Source of the DNA: Diphasiastrum complanatum
Lineage: Eukaryota; Streptophyta; Lycopodiopsida; Lycopodiales; Lycopodiaceae
Direction of reading: 5' to 3'
Length of the DNA stretch: 64,000 bases
NCBI GenBank assembly: GCA_029204225.1
Contig: CM055095.1
Location: 62,477,910 to 62,541,909, forward strand
The position numbers and the translations under genes are program-made. This document shows, piece by piece, positions 46,175 through 56,510 of the stretch (the stretch's first letter is position 1; every line of letters starts with the position of its first letter). The notes below the pieces were generated by a model. The model was not told the origin of the DNA, searched no databases, and saw only the letters and a list, made by a program, of their open reading frames with translations.

Positions 46175-46480
46175 TGTGAAAGATTTCAGATCAATCAAGA
46201 TCCAAATCTACAAAATGATCTTGGGCTAGAAAGACAATAACTTACCAATCTTGCCAATGTAGAAAAAACCAACATCTACATTATGAATGAGATGCAAACT
46301 CTAATAGATCTTGATCAAACATGAATCAAAACATAAAATAAAGTTGTTGTCCATACAAAAACAATAAGCAATTGTATTTCACACGTGTGGATTTGAAAAT
46401 AGCATTTAATGAACATTCTACACACAAAATTGCAAGATATCATAAGTATAGTGCACCAATGGATAATAGAACCAACATTG
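46175..46480 (-). mobile_element. Partial LTR of copia family B
   Basis: Begins TGTGAAAGATTTCAG and matches the first 280 bases or so of the LTR at 5432, including the CACACGTGTG palindrome (46380-46389) and GTGCACCAATGGAT. No primer site adjoins its left end, so it is a truncated solo fragment. Confidence 0.85.
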
Positions 46481-46865
46481 TATCAATTAATTTTGGACTT
46501 TGGCAAAATCCAGTTTCAATGGACTTGAGAATTTCAAGACATTGTTTATTTACAAAAATTTGATGATTTAACAGTATGTGCCAACCACGTTTCAATTGGG
46601 TATGACACGATTGTGTACTATAATACTCATGCATACACAAAATATTATAAAACTTTTCATATACATATCATATGTCACAAAACCTTTTCAAATCAATCAA
46701 AAAGTATATAGCATTCATCAAAAAATGACATAGTAATAACAAATCTGTATTCAAACCGTATGCCTTTGTTATATTGTCAAAATTAGCGGTAACAACCCCT
46801 ACTGCTTTAGGTATTAAATACTTACTTGCCTTTACGGTTTAGGCATAACCACCAATACAAACTAT

Positions 46866-48824
46866 AATGTCTCTACGTTTATATCCATATCATCCTCATC
46901 AGATTCCTCAGACCCAGAACTTGAGTATTCAGATGAATTTGTATCTGAGGGTGATTCCAAACGGTCTTGATGCGCTAGAAAGGACTGAGACATTTCTATA
47001 TTTTTTTGGAATATCGATAGTCACAATAGTCTGACCGATGTTGTTCATGAGCTCTGCCACACAATATGACATTCTATATAAGCACACAGATGAACTTGGA
47101 GCACAAAAGGGTTCAATAATGCTGCAATGCTTTGCTTTCTTTTTGTGATATGGCTTACATGACACAAAATGTTTTGCCAATTTTTCACTATCTCCAAAAC
47201 ACAACCTCAAGAGCTTGAATTTTCTTTGCACGCACTCGCTTGCATCATTTGGGGACTCAGGATTGTAGAGAACAAATAGAACATGTTGCAAGTTCGGAAC
47301 AGTTATATTGTTCTCTTTCAAAGGAGTTGCCAGTTTGTAGTAACCCTAAAAAATAGAACAACGTACATCATGCATTGCTTTGATTTGATACCTTCTTTCC
47401 TGTTGTGATCCAAAAAGAGAACAATCACACAGACTTTGTGCTGTGGCGTCAGAGTTGTCAAACAATGGCGCACCATTGACAAAATGTAATTGAAGTCTAA
47501 AGACTCCAAGTTATTAAATATATATACAATGTGGGACACTCCCACAACGAAGAAGGAAGTGTCATGAAACTTGATTCTTCAGCTCCACAACAGATGGCCT
47601 CCTCGTTTTTTGAAGTTTTTACTTTGCAGAAGAACCTCCATTCAGTGCTACTAGAGGTCCCAGTTTCATGCTCAATATTGTGGGCGGCAAGATACTTTTG
47701 TTTAATATTTTCTACAACTACTCTCAAGGGTTTAGGTATAACACCAATCAATTTTGAAGTTATACCTTTGCCTTTGCCATAGTGTGCTCTAACCCAGTTC
47801 CGACAAAAGGTCGGGTCGATAATTTTTTAGAGTTGTTTTATGCTCTCTTTGTTGTAATCCACATCTAAAGGCAAGTCTTCTTCTGTAGTAAGCAAATATT
47901 GTACAACACTTAGTGCAACCATTTCATGAACCATCAGAAGAACTCCTTCATCAATGTGTTTTTCTCTATTTCTTCTTCCAAAATACAATTCTCCATTTAC
48001 AAGCTTTTTTAGGATACGATCGCACATGGCGTCTGGCATATACCTCAAACATCTGAACAACCGAACAGATATTGGCTTGTTTTTTGTCTTCCTCGATCCC
48101 AATGCAGGTTCGTCATAGCAGATCTGATCATTCACATACAATTATATGACTTGCATGAAATTGTTGAATGTTTCATCTGAACGAAAGATTATTATTGTGT
48201 ACTCCTCAAATTTGTCATACAAAGATGTAATGGTGTGTTGTCCTGACAAAGATCCAACATTACTATTGCCAAGGACCCTACGCAAACCGAGATAAAATGC
48301 TCTCATCTGTTTCAGTTGCTCAGGATTTAGCTTCACTCCTTTAACAAACCGTGGTCAACTCAATGAGATCCATAGATCACGTGCACACTCCATGATTTCT
48401 GGCAGATTGCTCTTTTTTCTTTTCTCTTTCGGCTCGTGATTGAGTCTATCCGATTCAAGAATGTAATGAGACTCATTCTTAAATATACATATCTTGGCAT
48501 GCACAAACCTAAAAGTGCATCAAATATCCAAGGATGTATCCTATTTTGATTTAATGCAACCTTCACCAATTCATTACATGCATAACAAAAATGTTGACCG
48601 TCGATAGGTTCAAGAATACAATATGACAAAAAGCGATTACACAATCCATCTAATCTGGATCTAGGATTGAGATCCACCTCCTTGGGATAAGTGTCTGTGT
48701 AGACCTGCTCATTCTCTGCTGTATCAACACACATGAATTCGCAAGACATCTTTTCAAACATACTTGGGCCTTCGAAAATAATATCTTCCTCGTCACCTTT
48801 CTTGAATGAAATTGGCCTCAACAT
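46866..48824 (-). pseudogene. Decayed gene of unknown family, minus strand
   Basis: About 600 codons of coding-like sequence can be followed on the minus strand through adjacent frames. 48824-48360 includes EPIDGQHFCYACNELVKVAL and WIFDALLGLCMPRYVYLRM. 48336-47560 is one frame interrupted only by two TAA stops (48154-48156 and near 47827), and includes MCDRILKKLVNGELYFGRR and GVIPKPLRVVVENIKQKYL. A shifted frame then reads FFVVGVSHIVYIFNNLESLD and VCVIVLFLDHNRKEG. After a candidate short intron (GTATCA ... TTTTTTAG, near 47393-47345) comes GYYKLATPLKENN and HVLFVLYNPESPND. The last part, after a slip in an A7 run, is an acidic Ser/Glu/Asp-rich tail. I recognise no family. It could be a lineage-specific host gene or a cargo gene of the adjoining LTR element. 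Confidence 0.6.
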
Positions 48825-48866
48825 GCTAAACCTGACGAAGATACCAAGGCACCAACCGTGACCTTA

Positions 48867-48876
48867 AGGGGGACTG
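48867..48876 (+). other. Candidate polypurine tract
   Basis: AAGGGGGAC directly precedes TGTTGGAAATTAAG, the usual arrangement at a 3' LTR start. It lies just upstream, in opposite orientation, of the decayed minus-strand gene. Confidence 0.5.
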
Positions 48877-49199
48877 TTGGAAATTAAGTCCACAGTTGCT
48901 TCCTTGGTGAATGACTAATTGTATTTCAAGATTCTTACTGCATGTTTATTGATCGTTGAGATCTAGGGTCAGGTGAAATCAACTTTGGTTCTACGTCTGC
49001 TCATCTGATACCTACAGGAATTATAACGTAGACAACCAAATTATTTGAAGAACATCCACAATGGGCTTCCGACTAATGTCCAGCAAAGGGTAACCAATCA
49101 TATCATATTTCAAGATCAGATGTTAAGTTCAATAATTTGAAGATCACTGAAGACTTGGCCATCTTCAAGAACTTCCACAAATTAGCATTTAGAACAACT

Positions 49200-49289
49200 C
49201 TGCAGAAATACACTAAGTGTCGCAACAGTCTGCAGAAATACACTTGGTGTTGCAATAGTCTCCAGAAATACACCAAGTGTCGCAACAAT
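49200..49289. repeat. Three tandem 30-bp units CTGCAGAAATACACYAAGTG...
   Basis: Units at 49200, 49230 and 49260, each CTSCAGAAATACACYWRGTG followed by TYGCAAYARW. Direct repeats without a gap. Confidence 0.93.
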
Positions 49290-49315
49290 ATGCAGTAATG
49301 AACTATGTTTTTAAC

Positions 49316-49615
49316 AGTGTCGACTTTTTCGCAATTCCTTGAAATGCGACAGTGTCGGCTTTTTCGCATTTTCCCAAAATGCCACACTTCAGCATAGTTC
49401 AGCAGTTCAACTATTTGTCAACAGTGTCGGCTTTTTCGCATTTTTCCAAAATGCGACAGTGTCGGTTTTTTCGCACTTTCCCGAAAAATGCGACACTTGG
49501 CTTCAGCTTCTTCCTTTCAACTATTTTGAAAAAGTTAAACTATTTTAAAGACATTGTCGTCTTTTTAAGGGCACCTTTGCATTTTTACAGGCACTGTCGA
49601 CTTTTTCGCAAAATC
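49316..49615. repeat. Hairpin repeat array, 35-bp unit AGTGTCGGCTTTTTCGCATT...
   Basis: Units start at 49316, 49351, 49423 and 49458, with partial units at 49553 and 49594. Each contains TCGCATTTT then AAAATGCGA, a 9-base perfect stem with a 3-base loop in the best copy (49436-49456). GTGTCG at the start and GCGACA at the end also pair. Confidence 0.9.
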
Positions 49616-49904
49616 TCGAAAAAAATCCCAGCAGTCGTCTATTTTCAATGAGGAATGTTCCAGACACTTCCCAAAATTTGCGAAGTGAGAGAAAGCCACT
49701 TCACGTAAAATGCAAAGTGAGAGATTTGCAGCGTCCTTGTCCACATCAACATTCCCTGATTCTTTGATCGTATATACCATGTACAGTTTAATACATGGAT
49801 GGAATTCATTCTCTCATCAATGTACTTTTTTTAAAATCAATATAATGTTTTGGCACTACATCATTCTTGCAAAAATGTTGGATGCATATATTTTTAATTC
49901 ATGA

Positions 49905-50035
49905 ATGCAAATGTATAGTCTATTGAATGCAAATGTATCTATTGATGAATTCAATGCAATGTATAGTCTATTTAATGCACATCTCTTGAATGCAAATGTA
50001 TCTATTTATGAATTCAATGCAATGTATCTATTTTA
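49905..50035. repeat. Two diverged copies of a 65-75 bp unit with GAATGCAAATGTATCTATT
   Basis: TTGAATGCAAATGTATCTAT, then ATGAATTCAATGCAATGTAT, occur twice in tandem (about 49931 and 49987). Confidence 0.85.
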
Positions 50036-50519
50036 GCACATGATGTGCATCCTAGAATGCACAATGAGAAATTAATGGAAAGCACAATGGAAACCACAAT
50101 AAATGCATCAATAGAGAACACATTAAGTTATCAACTAAATATCAAATGAATCAAACTAAATGTGAATTTATCTTTACTATTGTATCTCCATTGTTTTGGA
50201 ATCTTTGCTTTTCCTTTTACATGCACTTAATCTTTCAATCCTTTGCAATGAAAGCTCTTTTTTCATTTTTCATATCCAAGCCTACATCACAAACAAAAAA
50301 GATCTTAAAACTTATACTAAAAGAGTATGATCACAAAACACATACAATTAACATCCATCAATGAACTAAAAACCCTAAACACTATCAATATTCTCACTCA
50401 CATTCATCACCATCACATCCACTCCCATCTTTTTTCTCTTTTTCTCTCTCTCACACAAAAGAAAAAAGAAGTCGACATCTAGTTTAGGAGCGAACCACAT
50501 TTTGGTTCACGCACCAAAA

Positions 50520-50985
50520 AAAAAATTTGGTCAAAAAAAATTGCGTGGATGATCCATGAGTGGATCATCCATGCAAAATCCAAAGACTTGGGGCCGTGGA
50601 TATAAAAGAAAATTTATCCACGGCCCCAGCTCTCTGGATTTTGCGTGGTTAAAAAACTTCACATGATTATCCACGCGTGGATAATTTGCCACGCGATATC
50701 CACGCAAAAGCCGAGCCTATTTTCTTTTAATCCTACTATGGTGTGGATAATCCACGCCAAAATCAAATTCCCTTCTCCGACTCCGGGTGTCGGAGGTTTG
50801 GCCGACTGCCAGTTGTCGGAGTTGGCGTGGATGATCCAAGCATGGATTATCCATGCGATTTGAATTTCACGACCTCTGGCCGATCTGTTGCCGGAAATGA
50901 CACTTGCATGGAACATCCACGCGACCATATCCACGCGTATATCCATGACTATATCCAAGTGAAAACAATTTTGGTCGTGCCACCT
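50520..50985. repeat. Cluster of GCGTGGA/TCCACGC palindromes, locus 1
   Basis: About 15 occurrences of GCGTGGAT, TCCACGC or close variants in 450 bases. It includes a perfect 20-base palindrome ATTATCCACGCGTGGATAAT (50666-50685) and a 13-base perfect stem GGGGCCGTGGATA (50590-50602) with its complement at 50615-50627. It directly precedes a copia fragment. Frames here show a WIIHA pattern that merely reflects the repeat. Confidence 0.9.
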
Positions 50986-50989
50986 CCTT

Positions 50990-51955
50990 TGTATTGTGCA
51001 TGGATATTTGCTTCATGTGTTCTTATGGTGGAGACAATCAAGATGTGGAGGATATCAAGAGTGCTCTTAAGAAGGAATTTGAGGTGCATGATCTCGGTCA
51101 CTTGCATTACATTTTAGGAATAGAAGTGATTAGATCTTCTCAATCTACTTTCTTTTGTCAAGAGAAGTATGCTAATTCTATTCTAGAAAGATTTCATATG
51201 GTAGATGCAAAATCTTGTGATACACCTATGGAGTCTCATGTAAAGCTAACTATAAGAGGTAATGAAAGATCCTTCAAGAACATTACTCTCTATAGGAAGC
51301 TAGTTAGTTCACTCATCTATCTAACCATTACAAGACCAGGTCTAAGCTGTTGTGTTGGAAGATTGAGTCAATTCATGCAAAATCCTAGTGAGGAGCATTG
51401 GAAGCTAGGAAAACAAGTTTTGAGGTATATTATGGGAACTCGATATTTTGGCATATTGTATGAGGGATCATCATCTAACTTATTTGGATTTTTAGATTTG
51501 GACTATGCTGGAGATAAAATGGATAGGAAATCCATAAGTTCATATTGTATTTTCATAGGTGATGGAGCTATATCATGGATGTCAAAGAAATAAGCCACTG
51601 CTATCATTGTCATCTAGTGAGGCCGAGCACAAAGCACTTACACATTGCTCAAAGGAGATGGTATGGATCAAGAGGATGATCAAGGATCTTCACTTGCTGG
51701 ATTTTTCAGAGAGCCCAATCATCTTTTGTGAAAACCTATCAGGCCAAAAGTTGGCAACCAAGGGCATATCTTTCAAGCTAGGAGCAAGCATATTGAGGTG
51801 GCATATCACTTTGTGAGGGAGCAAGTCATGGCAAAGGAGGTGGAGCTTCAACATGTTTCTTCAAGCGAATATGTAGTTGATATCTTCACCAAAGCATTGG
51901 AAAAGGACTTTTTTTATGAAGCATAGGACATGGAGTGTTATCAAAGTCTATGCTA
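50990..51955 (+). pseudogene. Copia family B, third copy (RT end and RNase H)
   Basis: Starts inside the RT (GGDNQDVEDIKSALKKEFEV), then HYILGIEVIRSSQS, CQEKYANSILERFHMVDAKS, DTPMESHVKL, LSQFMQNPSEEHW and LRYIMGTRYFGILYEG. RNase H follows with DLDYAGDKMDRKSISS (acidic residue retained) and, after a frameshift near 51590, LSLSSSEAEHKALTH, FCENLSGQKL (Asp of CDNQS changed to Glu), and in further frames the VVDIFTKAL end. It stops before the polypurine tract, where a gypsy LTR begins. Confidence 0.87.
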
Positions 51956-51959
51956 AAAC

Positions 51960-52874
51960 GTTAGCCCCAAGGAATCCCTTGTATTTAATGGCGGCATTAG
52001 AAGAGTTACTGTGGCGTGTGTTTTGTAATTCCACAAGTAATATCAATTTTGTAAGCAATAATGCATAGGAACCTTAGACTTAGACCCTTTTCCATTTAAG
52101 TTTAAGTATTACCAAAAAATAATTGTAATACTTTAAACTTAGAAAGTTTAAGTTTAAAGTTAATTCTAAGTTTATTTTGTTAAGTGAACTTCATACAAGA
52201 AGTCACTTCTTAGAATAGCTTAGCAATAAGCTTTGGGAGTATCCCATAAGCATCTTAGCATATGGGCCTACCACTCATTGTATATATAGAAGTGGATTTG
52301 GGAGCCTTAATTAACACTTGTATAAGCCCAAGCTTTATTAGACTAATCTATTCTTGCTTAGCTTGTGTTCCCAGTTTTGGATAGAATACTTGGTGGTAGG
52401 TGCTTGAGCCCCACTAAGCTTTCCTCAACTAGCTTTATGTTATGGTGAATGTGCTTATGGGATTATTGTCTCTCACCTTGTTTATCATTTCCTTGTGGAG
52501 TTAAGTAGAATTGTTTAGACTTTAGGTAAGAAATCACAAGTTGGAGGGCAGCCATAGTAGTCATTAGGGTTATGTTAACTTAGGGTACTCTCTAGTTGGG
52601 GGGAGCCTTAGAGAGCTAATCTAGGACATTCCTTAGTTGGGGGGCTGCCATAAGGAACTAGTTTAGGTTATTTTATCTCTCTAGAAGGGTGAGTCTTAGA
52701 GGTGTTTTTATGCAAGAGAACATAGAATGGAGTGGATCAAACCCCACCACCACTATACTTCAATGTCTTTTAGGAACCCTCTCTCCTCTAGTTGGGTAAC
52801 CATAGCGGAAGAGATACCCTAACCCTACTAGTCGGGGGAAGCCATAGTAGGAGTTAGAATTCTAAAAGACAACA
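51960..52874 (+). mobile_element. 5' LTR of gypsy element G (start approximate)
   Basis: Ends GACAACA at 52874, directly before a gypsy primer site. TATA-like TTGTATATATAGAAG lies near 52278. The part before the end contains several diverged GTTGGGGGGAGCC/AGTCGGGGGAAGCC words (52590-52850). The left boundary lies between the end of the copia fragment and about 52010. Confidence 0.7.
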
Positions 52875-52890
52875 TTGGTGTCGTTGCCGC
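52875..52890 (+). other. Gypsy primer-binding site (element G)
   Basis: TTGGTGTCGTTGCCGC directly after the LTR, a variant of the TTGGCGCCGTTGCCGG site. Confidence 0.78.
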
Positions 52891-54055
52891 TCTATTCTCC
52901 CTCTCTTTGTATTTTTTTTTGCTACCTTTTTCCTACTAGTGTTCTAAGCTTATTTTTTGCAGATTTTGGACTCCATCTCATTCCCATCATTCTCACACAC
53001 AGCCATTTTTTTGGTAACGGTGGAGAAACCATGCCCCTTGGTTCAAAATTAGGGTTTTATAGTCATTTTCTTCATTTTTGAATTGTTTCCTCATTTTTTG
53101 CATCAAACCTGCATAACAGAACTCGCCCATCACTATAGAGCCCAAACAGAGCCTCAAGAATTCAAACATCAGCTCCGCGAGTTTCTATACGGCCAAAAAG
53201 TAGACCAATCAGCTGTTTTGGCCTGTTTTTTTACAACGAATCCATTCCAAACCAACTCAGACAAATTTGCCCATCATTAAGAGTGCAGATTTCATAGTGC
53301 CAAATCCATCAGACCATTGTGCGAATTTTCTAGAGCCTACCCTTGTCAATAAACAATGACTCAAATATAAATTTTTCCAAAAGATCTTCAAGACAAAATT
53401 CGCCCATAGTACCATTGGAACCAGCACATCATGGGCGAGTTCCCAGGCCCTTGGCGAATTTGTTTCATGGAAAAAAAAATTGTTTTTTGAGCAGTCAACC
53501 CATTTTTTAGTCATTTTTGGTCAAAATCAAACTCGCACAGCTATTGACTCAACAAAATTCGTCGGTCATATGGTAGCCTCCTCAATACTTGATAAATCCA
53601 TCTGTGGGTCACGCAAATTTTCATCATGCCGCAAAATTGAGTTTTTTGTGCTTTTAGGATTTTTTGGACCTAAAACAAACTTGCACATGCCTAAAACTCG
53701 CACATCAAAATTCACCCCTGACATTATTGAAATCTACATCCTCTGAGTCTTTTGATATATTGGGCGAATTCTACAAAGCACAGACGTGAGAGTTATGGCC
53801 AAAAGTTTGAATCGAATCTGAAGTTGGACTATATTCTGGTTCAGAACTTGCACAACTAGTTATTGGCCTTAGACAAACTCACACATGCAAAATTTGAACT
53901 CATCTTGTGTTTATGCCTAAAGAAAAAAAAAATGAAAAAATTTCTGTTGTATGGGATAGGGTCCATTAGACTTGCCAAGCTTTAAACTATCTTTTGTAAA
54001 TATCTTGTAAAAAAAAAAAATAGTATGTGGAACTGAGACCATAATTGTGAGTTCT
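52891..54055 (+). other. Gypsy G leader with reiterated AACTCGCCCAT/GGGCGAATT words
   Basis: Between 53110 and 53890 about ten words of the type AACTCGCCC, AATTCGCCC, ACTCGCAC and their complements (GGGCGAGTTC, GGCGAATTT) occur in both orientations. This layout is like the gypsy F leader but with a different word. No protein domain. Confidence 0.65.
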
Positions 54056-54280
54056 GACCTTATTTCCAATGGTGCTGAAGGGTACTGCCAACGAGTGGTA
54101 TCTAAACCTTGAACCTAATCAATGTAATTCTTGGCCGGTGTTGAAAGGTACCCTCGTCAAACGATTTAAATCAACCAAGCTAGTTATAATCCCTTCATCC
54201 AGCTCACACATATTAAAATGCATGGGGATGAGGTTAGGCTTAGAAAACCAACATGTCTGCTTGTCAAAGTGATCATTCGC
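54056..54280 (+). pseudogene. Gypsy gag fragment (element G)
   Basis: A frame with LKGTANEWYLNLEPNQCNSW and LKGTLVKRFKSTK corresponds to the Retrotrans_gag core (pattern L.G.A..WY..L, W..L...F..RF). It is short and cut off after about 67 codons. Confidence 0.75.
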
Positions 54281-54660
54281 ATGTCATTGATATTGGTATG
54301 ATTAGAACTGCCTTGAGTCCTCTAGTATTACTAATAACCTCGTGACCTCCCGGTACATAGTCGCTTCTCATCATAATAGAGTCACATCCTATTTAGCAAC
54401 CATGTAAGGTCCATTTCAGATCCGTACCTTCAATATGACTCTATGTCCAAGCTAGTGATATCATACCCTAGAGCCAATCTTGCGCTATCGACTAATGAAT
54501 CAATAAGCTTGTATGTAGCTGGTAGTATATGTTCATGGTCTGATATCGCTGGTGGGCGGTTCTGATGAGGGCACCTCGTTTGCCCACACAAGGATGAAGC
54601 ATAATAACCCATCGATGGTCTGGAGGCAGAGCACATGAGTGAAAAAGAAAGAATCCCCGC
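54281..54660. other. Unassigned DNA between gypsy gag and histone pseudogene
   Basis: No domain recognised on either strand. Confidence 0.4.
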
Positions 54661-54675
54661 AAGGCAGGCTCTACA

Positions 54676-55193
54676 TTGAAGAGAAGGAATACTACTACTC
54701 TGTCATCGCCGTCACCGCCCCCACTGCCACCACCATCTCCACCTCCACCTCCTCCTCCAGTTTTTGCTGCAGCAGGCCTAAGCAGGATCCTAGAGCATGG
54801 CAGAGGTGGGCCCATGGCACCTTGGGCTGGAAAAGAACTCTGCAGGATGCAGCGATCACCTCCTCGACCGCGCAAGAAGCACAGAATTGTGGATTGGCTG
54901 CAAGATATCAGGAGATATCAGAAATCTGTGAAATTTTTTATACCTAGTGCCCCATTTGTGAGGCTTGTAAAATAAATGAATGATGAATTTTCCCTGGGGA
55001 ACAGAGTTATGGTAGATGTTGTGTATGTGATACAAGAGTTTGTGGAAATGTACATGACACAACTCTTTGCTCTTTTTTGTGTGCAGTACATAGAAAGAGA
55101 GTCACAATACTCCCAAAGGATCTCCACCTAGCAAGAAGGCTAAGGAGAGCAGGCAAAAGCAAGAAAAAGCAAGCAAGCAAGCAAGATCTATAG
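54676..55193 (+). pseudogene. Histone H3 variant pseudogene, CENH3-like, intronless
   Basis: After a proline-rich tail, the frame reads RPRKKHR (54862-54885), then DIRRYQKS and IPSAPFVRLVK, matching the H3 N-terminal/alphaN region and the plant CENH3-type IPxAPFxRLVKEI. An in-frame TAA (54973-54975) stands where Glu is expected. The same frame continues with exact spacing through DEFS, QEFVEMY and QLF (alpha 2 region). A deletion of about 4 bases then shifts to LCAVHRKRVTILPKDLHLAR, the H3 C-terminus, ending at TAG 55191-55193. About three residues are missing before the alphaN helix. Plant CENH3 genes have several introns, so an intronless copy suggests a retro-pseudogene. Canonical H3 is less likely because of the long tail and the APFVRLVK and DEFS words. 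Confidence 0.8.
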
Positions 55194-55314
55194 AGCTTGG
55201 AAGAGCAATAGCAAGCAAGAGCACTAAACACTAGATTAGGAAAACCACTAAAACTTGAAAGCAAAAGAAGAGGAGCAAGAATGCTCGCAAAAATTTGGTT
55301 TTATGGGCATTCGA

Positions 55315-55425
55315 TTATCCATGCAGAAGGTATCTACGCGTGGATAATCCACACGCTATCCATGCGTGGATGTTCCACGCAAAATTTTTTGTTCTCTTCA
55401 CACGTGGAAGGGTCCCCCACATGGG
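55315..55425. repeat. Cluster of GCGTGGAT/TCCACGC palindromes, locus 2
   Basis: TACGCGTGGATAATCCACAC, CCATGCGTGGATGTTCCACG and CACACGTGGAAG within 110 bases. The same words as locus 1 at 50520-50985, 4.5 kb away. Confidence 0.85.
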
Positions 55426-56500
55426 CTTGCACGCTTTAAATGTAATGCAAGTCATAATTGTTTCTTTATGAGAATATTTTATTGTAAGAATTGACATAAA
55501 ATCTTATATAAAATATATTTCTTAATAAGATGCAACATAAAAAAATCAATTCAAAGGTCATTATGGTAGTATTTAATTATTAAAACTAGTTTTATATTGC
55601 TATAAATTTTATTTTTCTTGAGATTTGACATACAAGACAAAAAAATGAGATAAAAGATAGTACATATTATTATTAAACAAGTAATTTGACAAGTTTTTTA
55701 GGATTTTATGACATAATATTATCCCAAATTGGTGATGTCATAAAAAAGTTAATTTGTTAATAATCTAGGTGTCATAGATTTGATATAATTTGATGACATA
55801 ATTATATGTTCAAATAGATTAAATTTGTTTTTGTCATGTGACCTCTTAAATGGTTGCATGGGGTCATTTAGATTCATGATCAAAAGCATTTATGTTATAA
55901 TGATGACCTTAGTGATATGTGACCTATATGATATATCTTTTTAATTGTTGGTGTGTGACCTATATAACCTTATATGAAATCATAGTAATTAGTTGAAATA
56001 TCATTCAGCATTGTAATAAAGATGTTGATCAATGTTGTGCTAGCTAGTATATGATTGATTGACATTGTCCAATTGCTCGCCTGTTCGATTCAATTCGCTA
56101 TTGTTCAATTCGAATATTATTCACTCGATCCAATCACTAGTTATCTCGATCATGGGTAGCCATACAATATTGTGGAAGGTGCATGATTGATTTGTGAGAT
56201 GTCGATCCTGCAAGCAAGACACCTGACAGAAACGAGATACATCTAAGCTTCTATGACAGTTCGGCTAAGGATTATCTAATTAGATGTGAAGCTATCTAAG
56301 CAATTGTCTAGACGTTCTCTAAGACTCTGACTGTCAATAGCATTATCTATGGAACTATCTAAGTGGCTACAACGGTGTCTAAAATAGTCTGTCTAAGGAA
56401 CTTGCTGACCGCTTGGAAGACAATATTCAAAGTTGAACTACTATGATAACTAATTGTGAAGGCATTATTTCAACTTCTAAAAGGCCCATTTACGAAGTTT
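55426..56500. other. AT-rich flank upstream of the CACTA transposase
   Basis: No coding domain. TATCTAAG or GTCTAAG words recur around 56240-56400. CACTA-type terminal repeats were looked for and not found. Confidence 0.4.
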
Positions 56501-56510
56501 TCATCATTAC

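Larger units (their letters stand above)
48877..49880 (+). mobile_element. Candidate LTR containing hairpin repeats (end uncertain)
   Basis: Starts TGTTGGAAAT after a purine tract. No second copy of this LTR was found in the window and its CA end cannot be fixed. The interior carries 30-base and 35-base repeat units listed separately. Confidence 0.4.

Noticed and set aside
49200-49620. CRISPR-like array
   Set aside because: Repeats are contiguous or irregularly spaced, there are no unique equal-length spacers, no cas genes are present, and the context is plant.
50659-50958. Minus frame with repeated WIIHA words as a possible repeat protein
   Set aside because: The pattern is produced by the GCGTGGAT/ATCCACGC palindromes and appears in several frames. 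There is no start context or domain.
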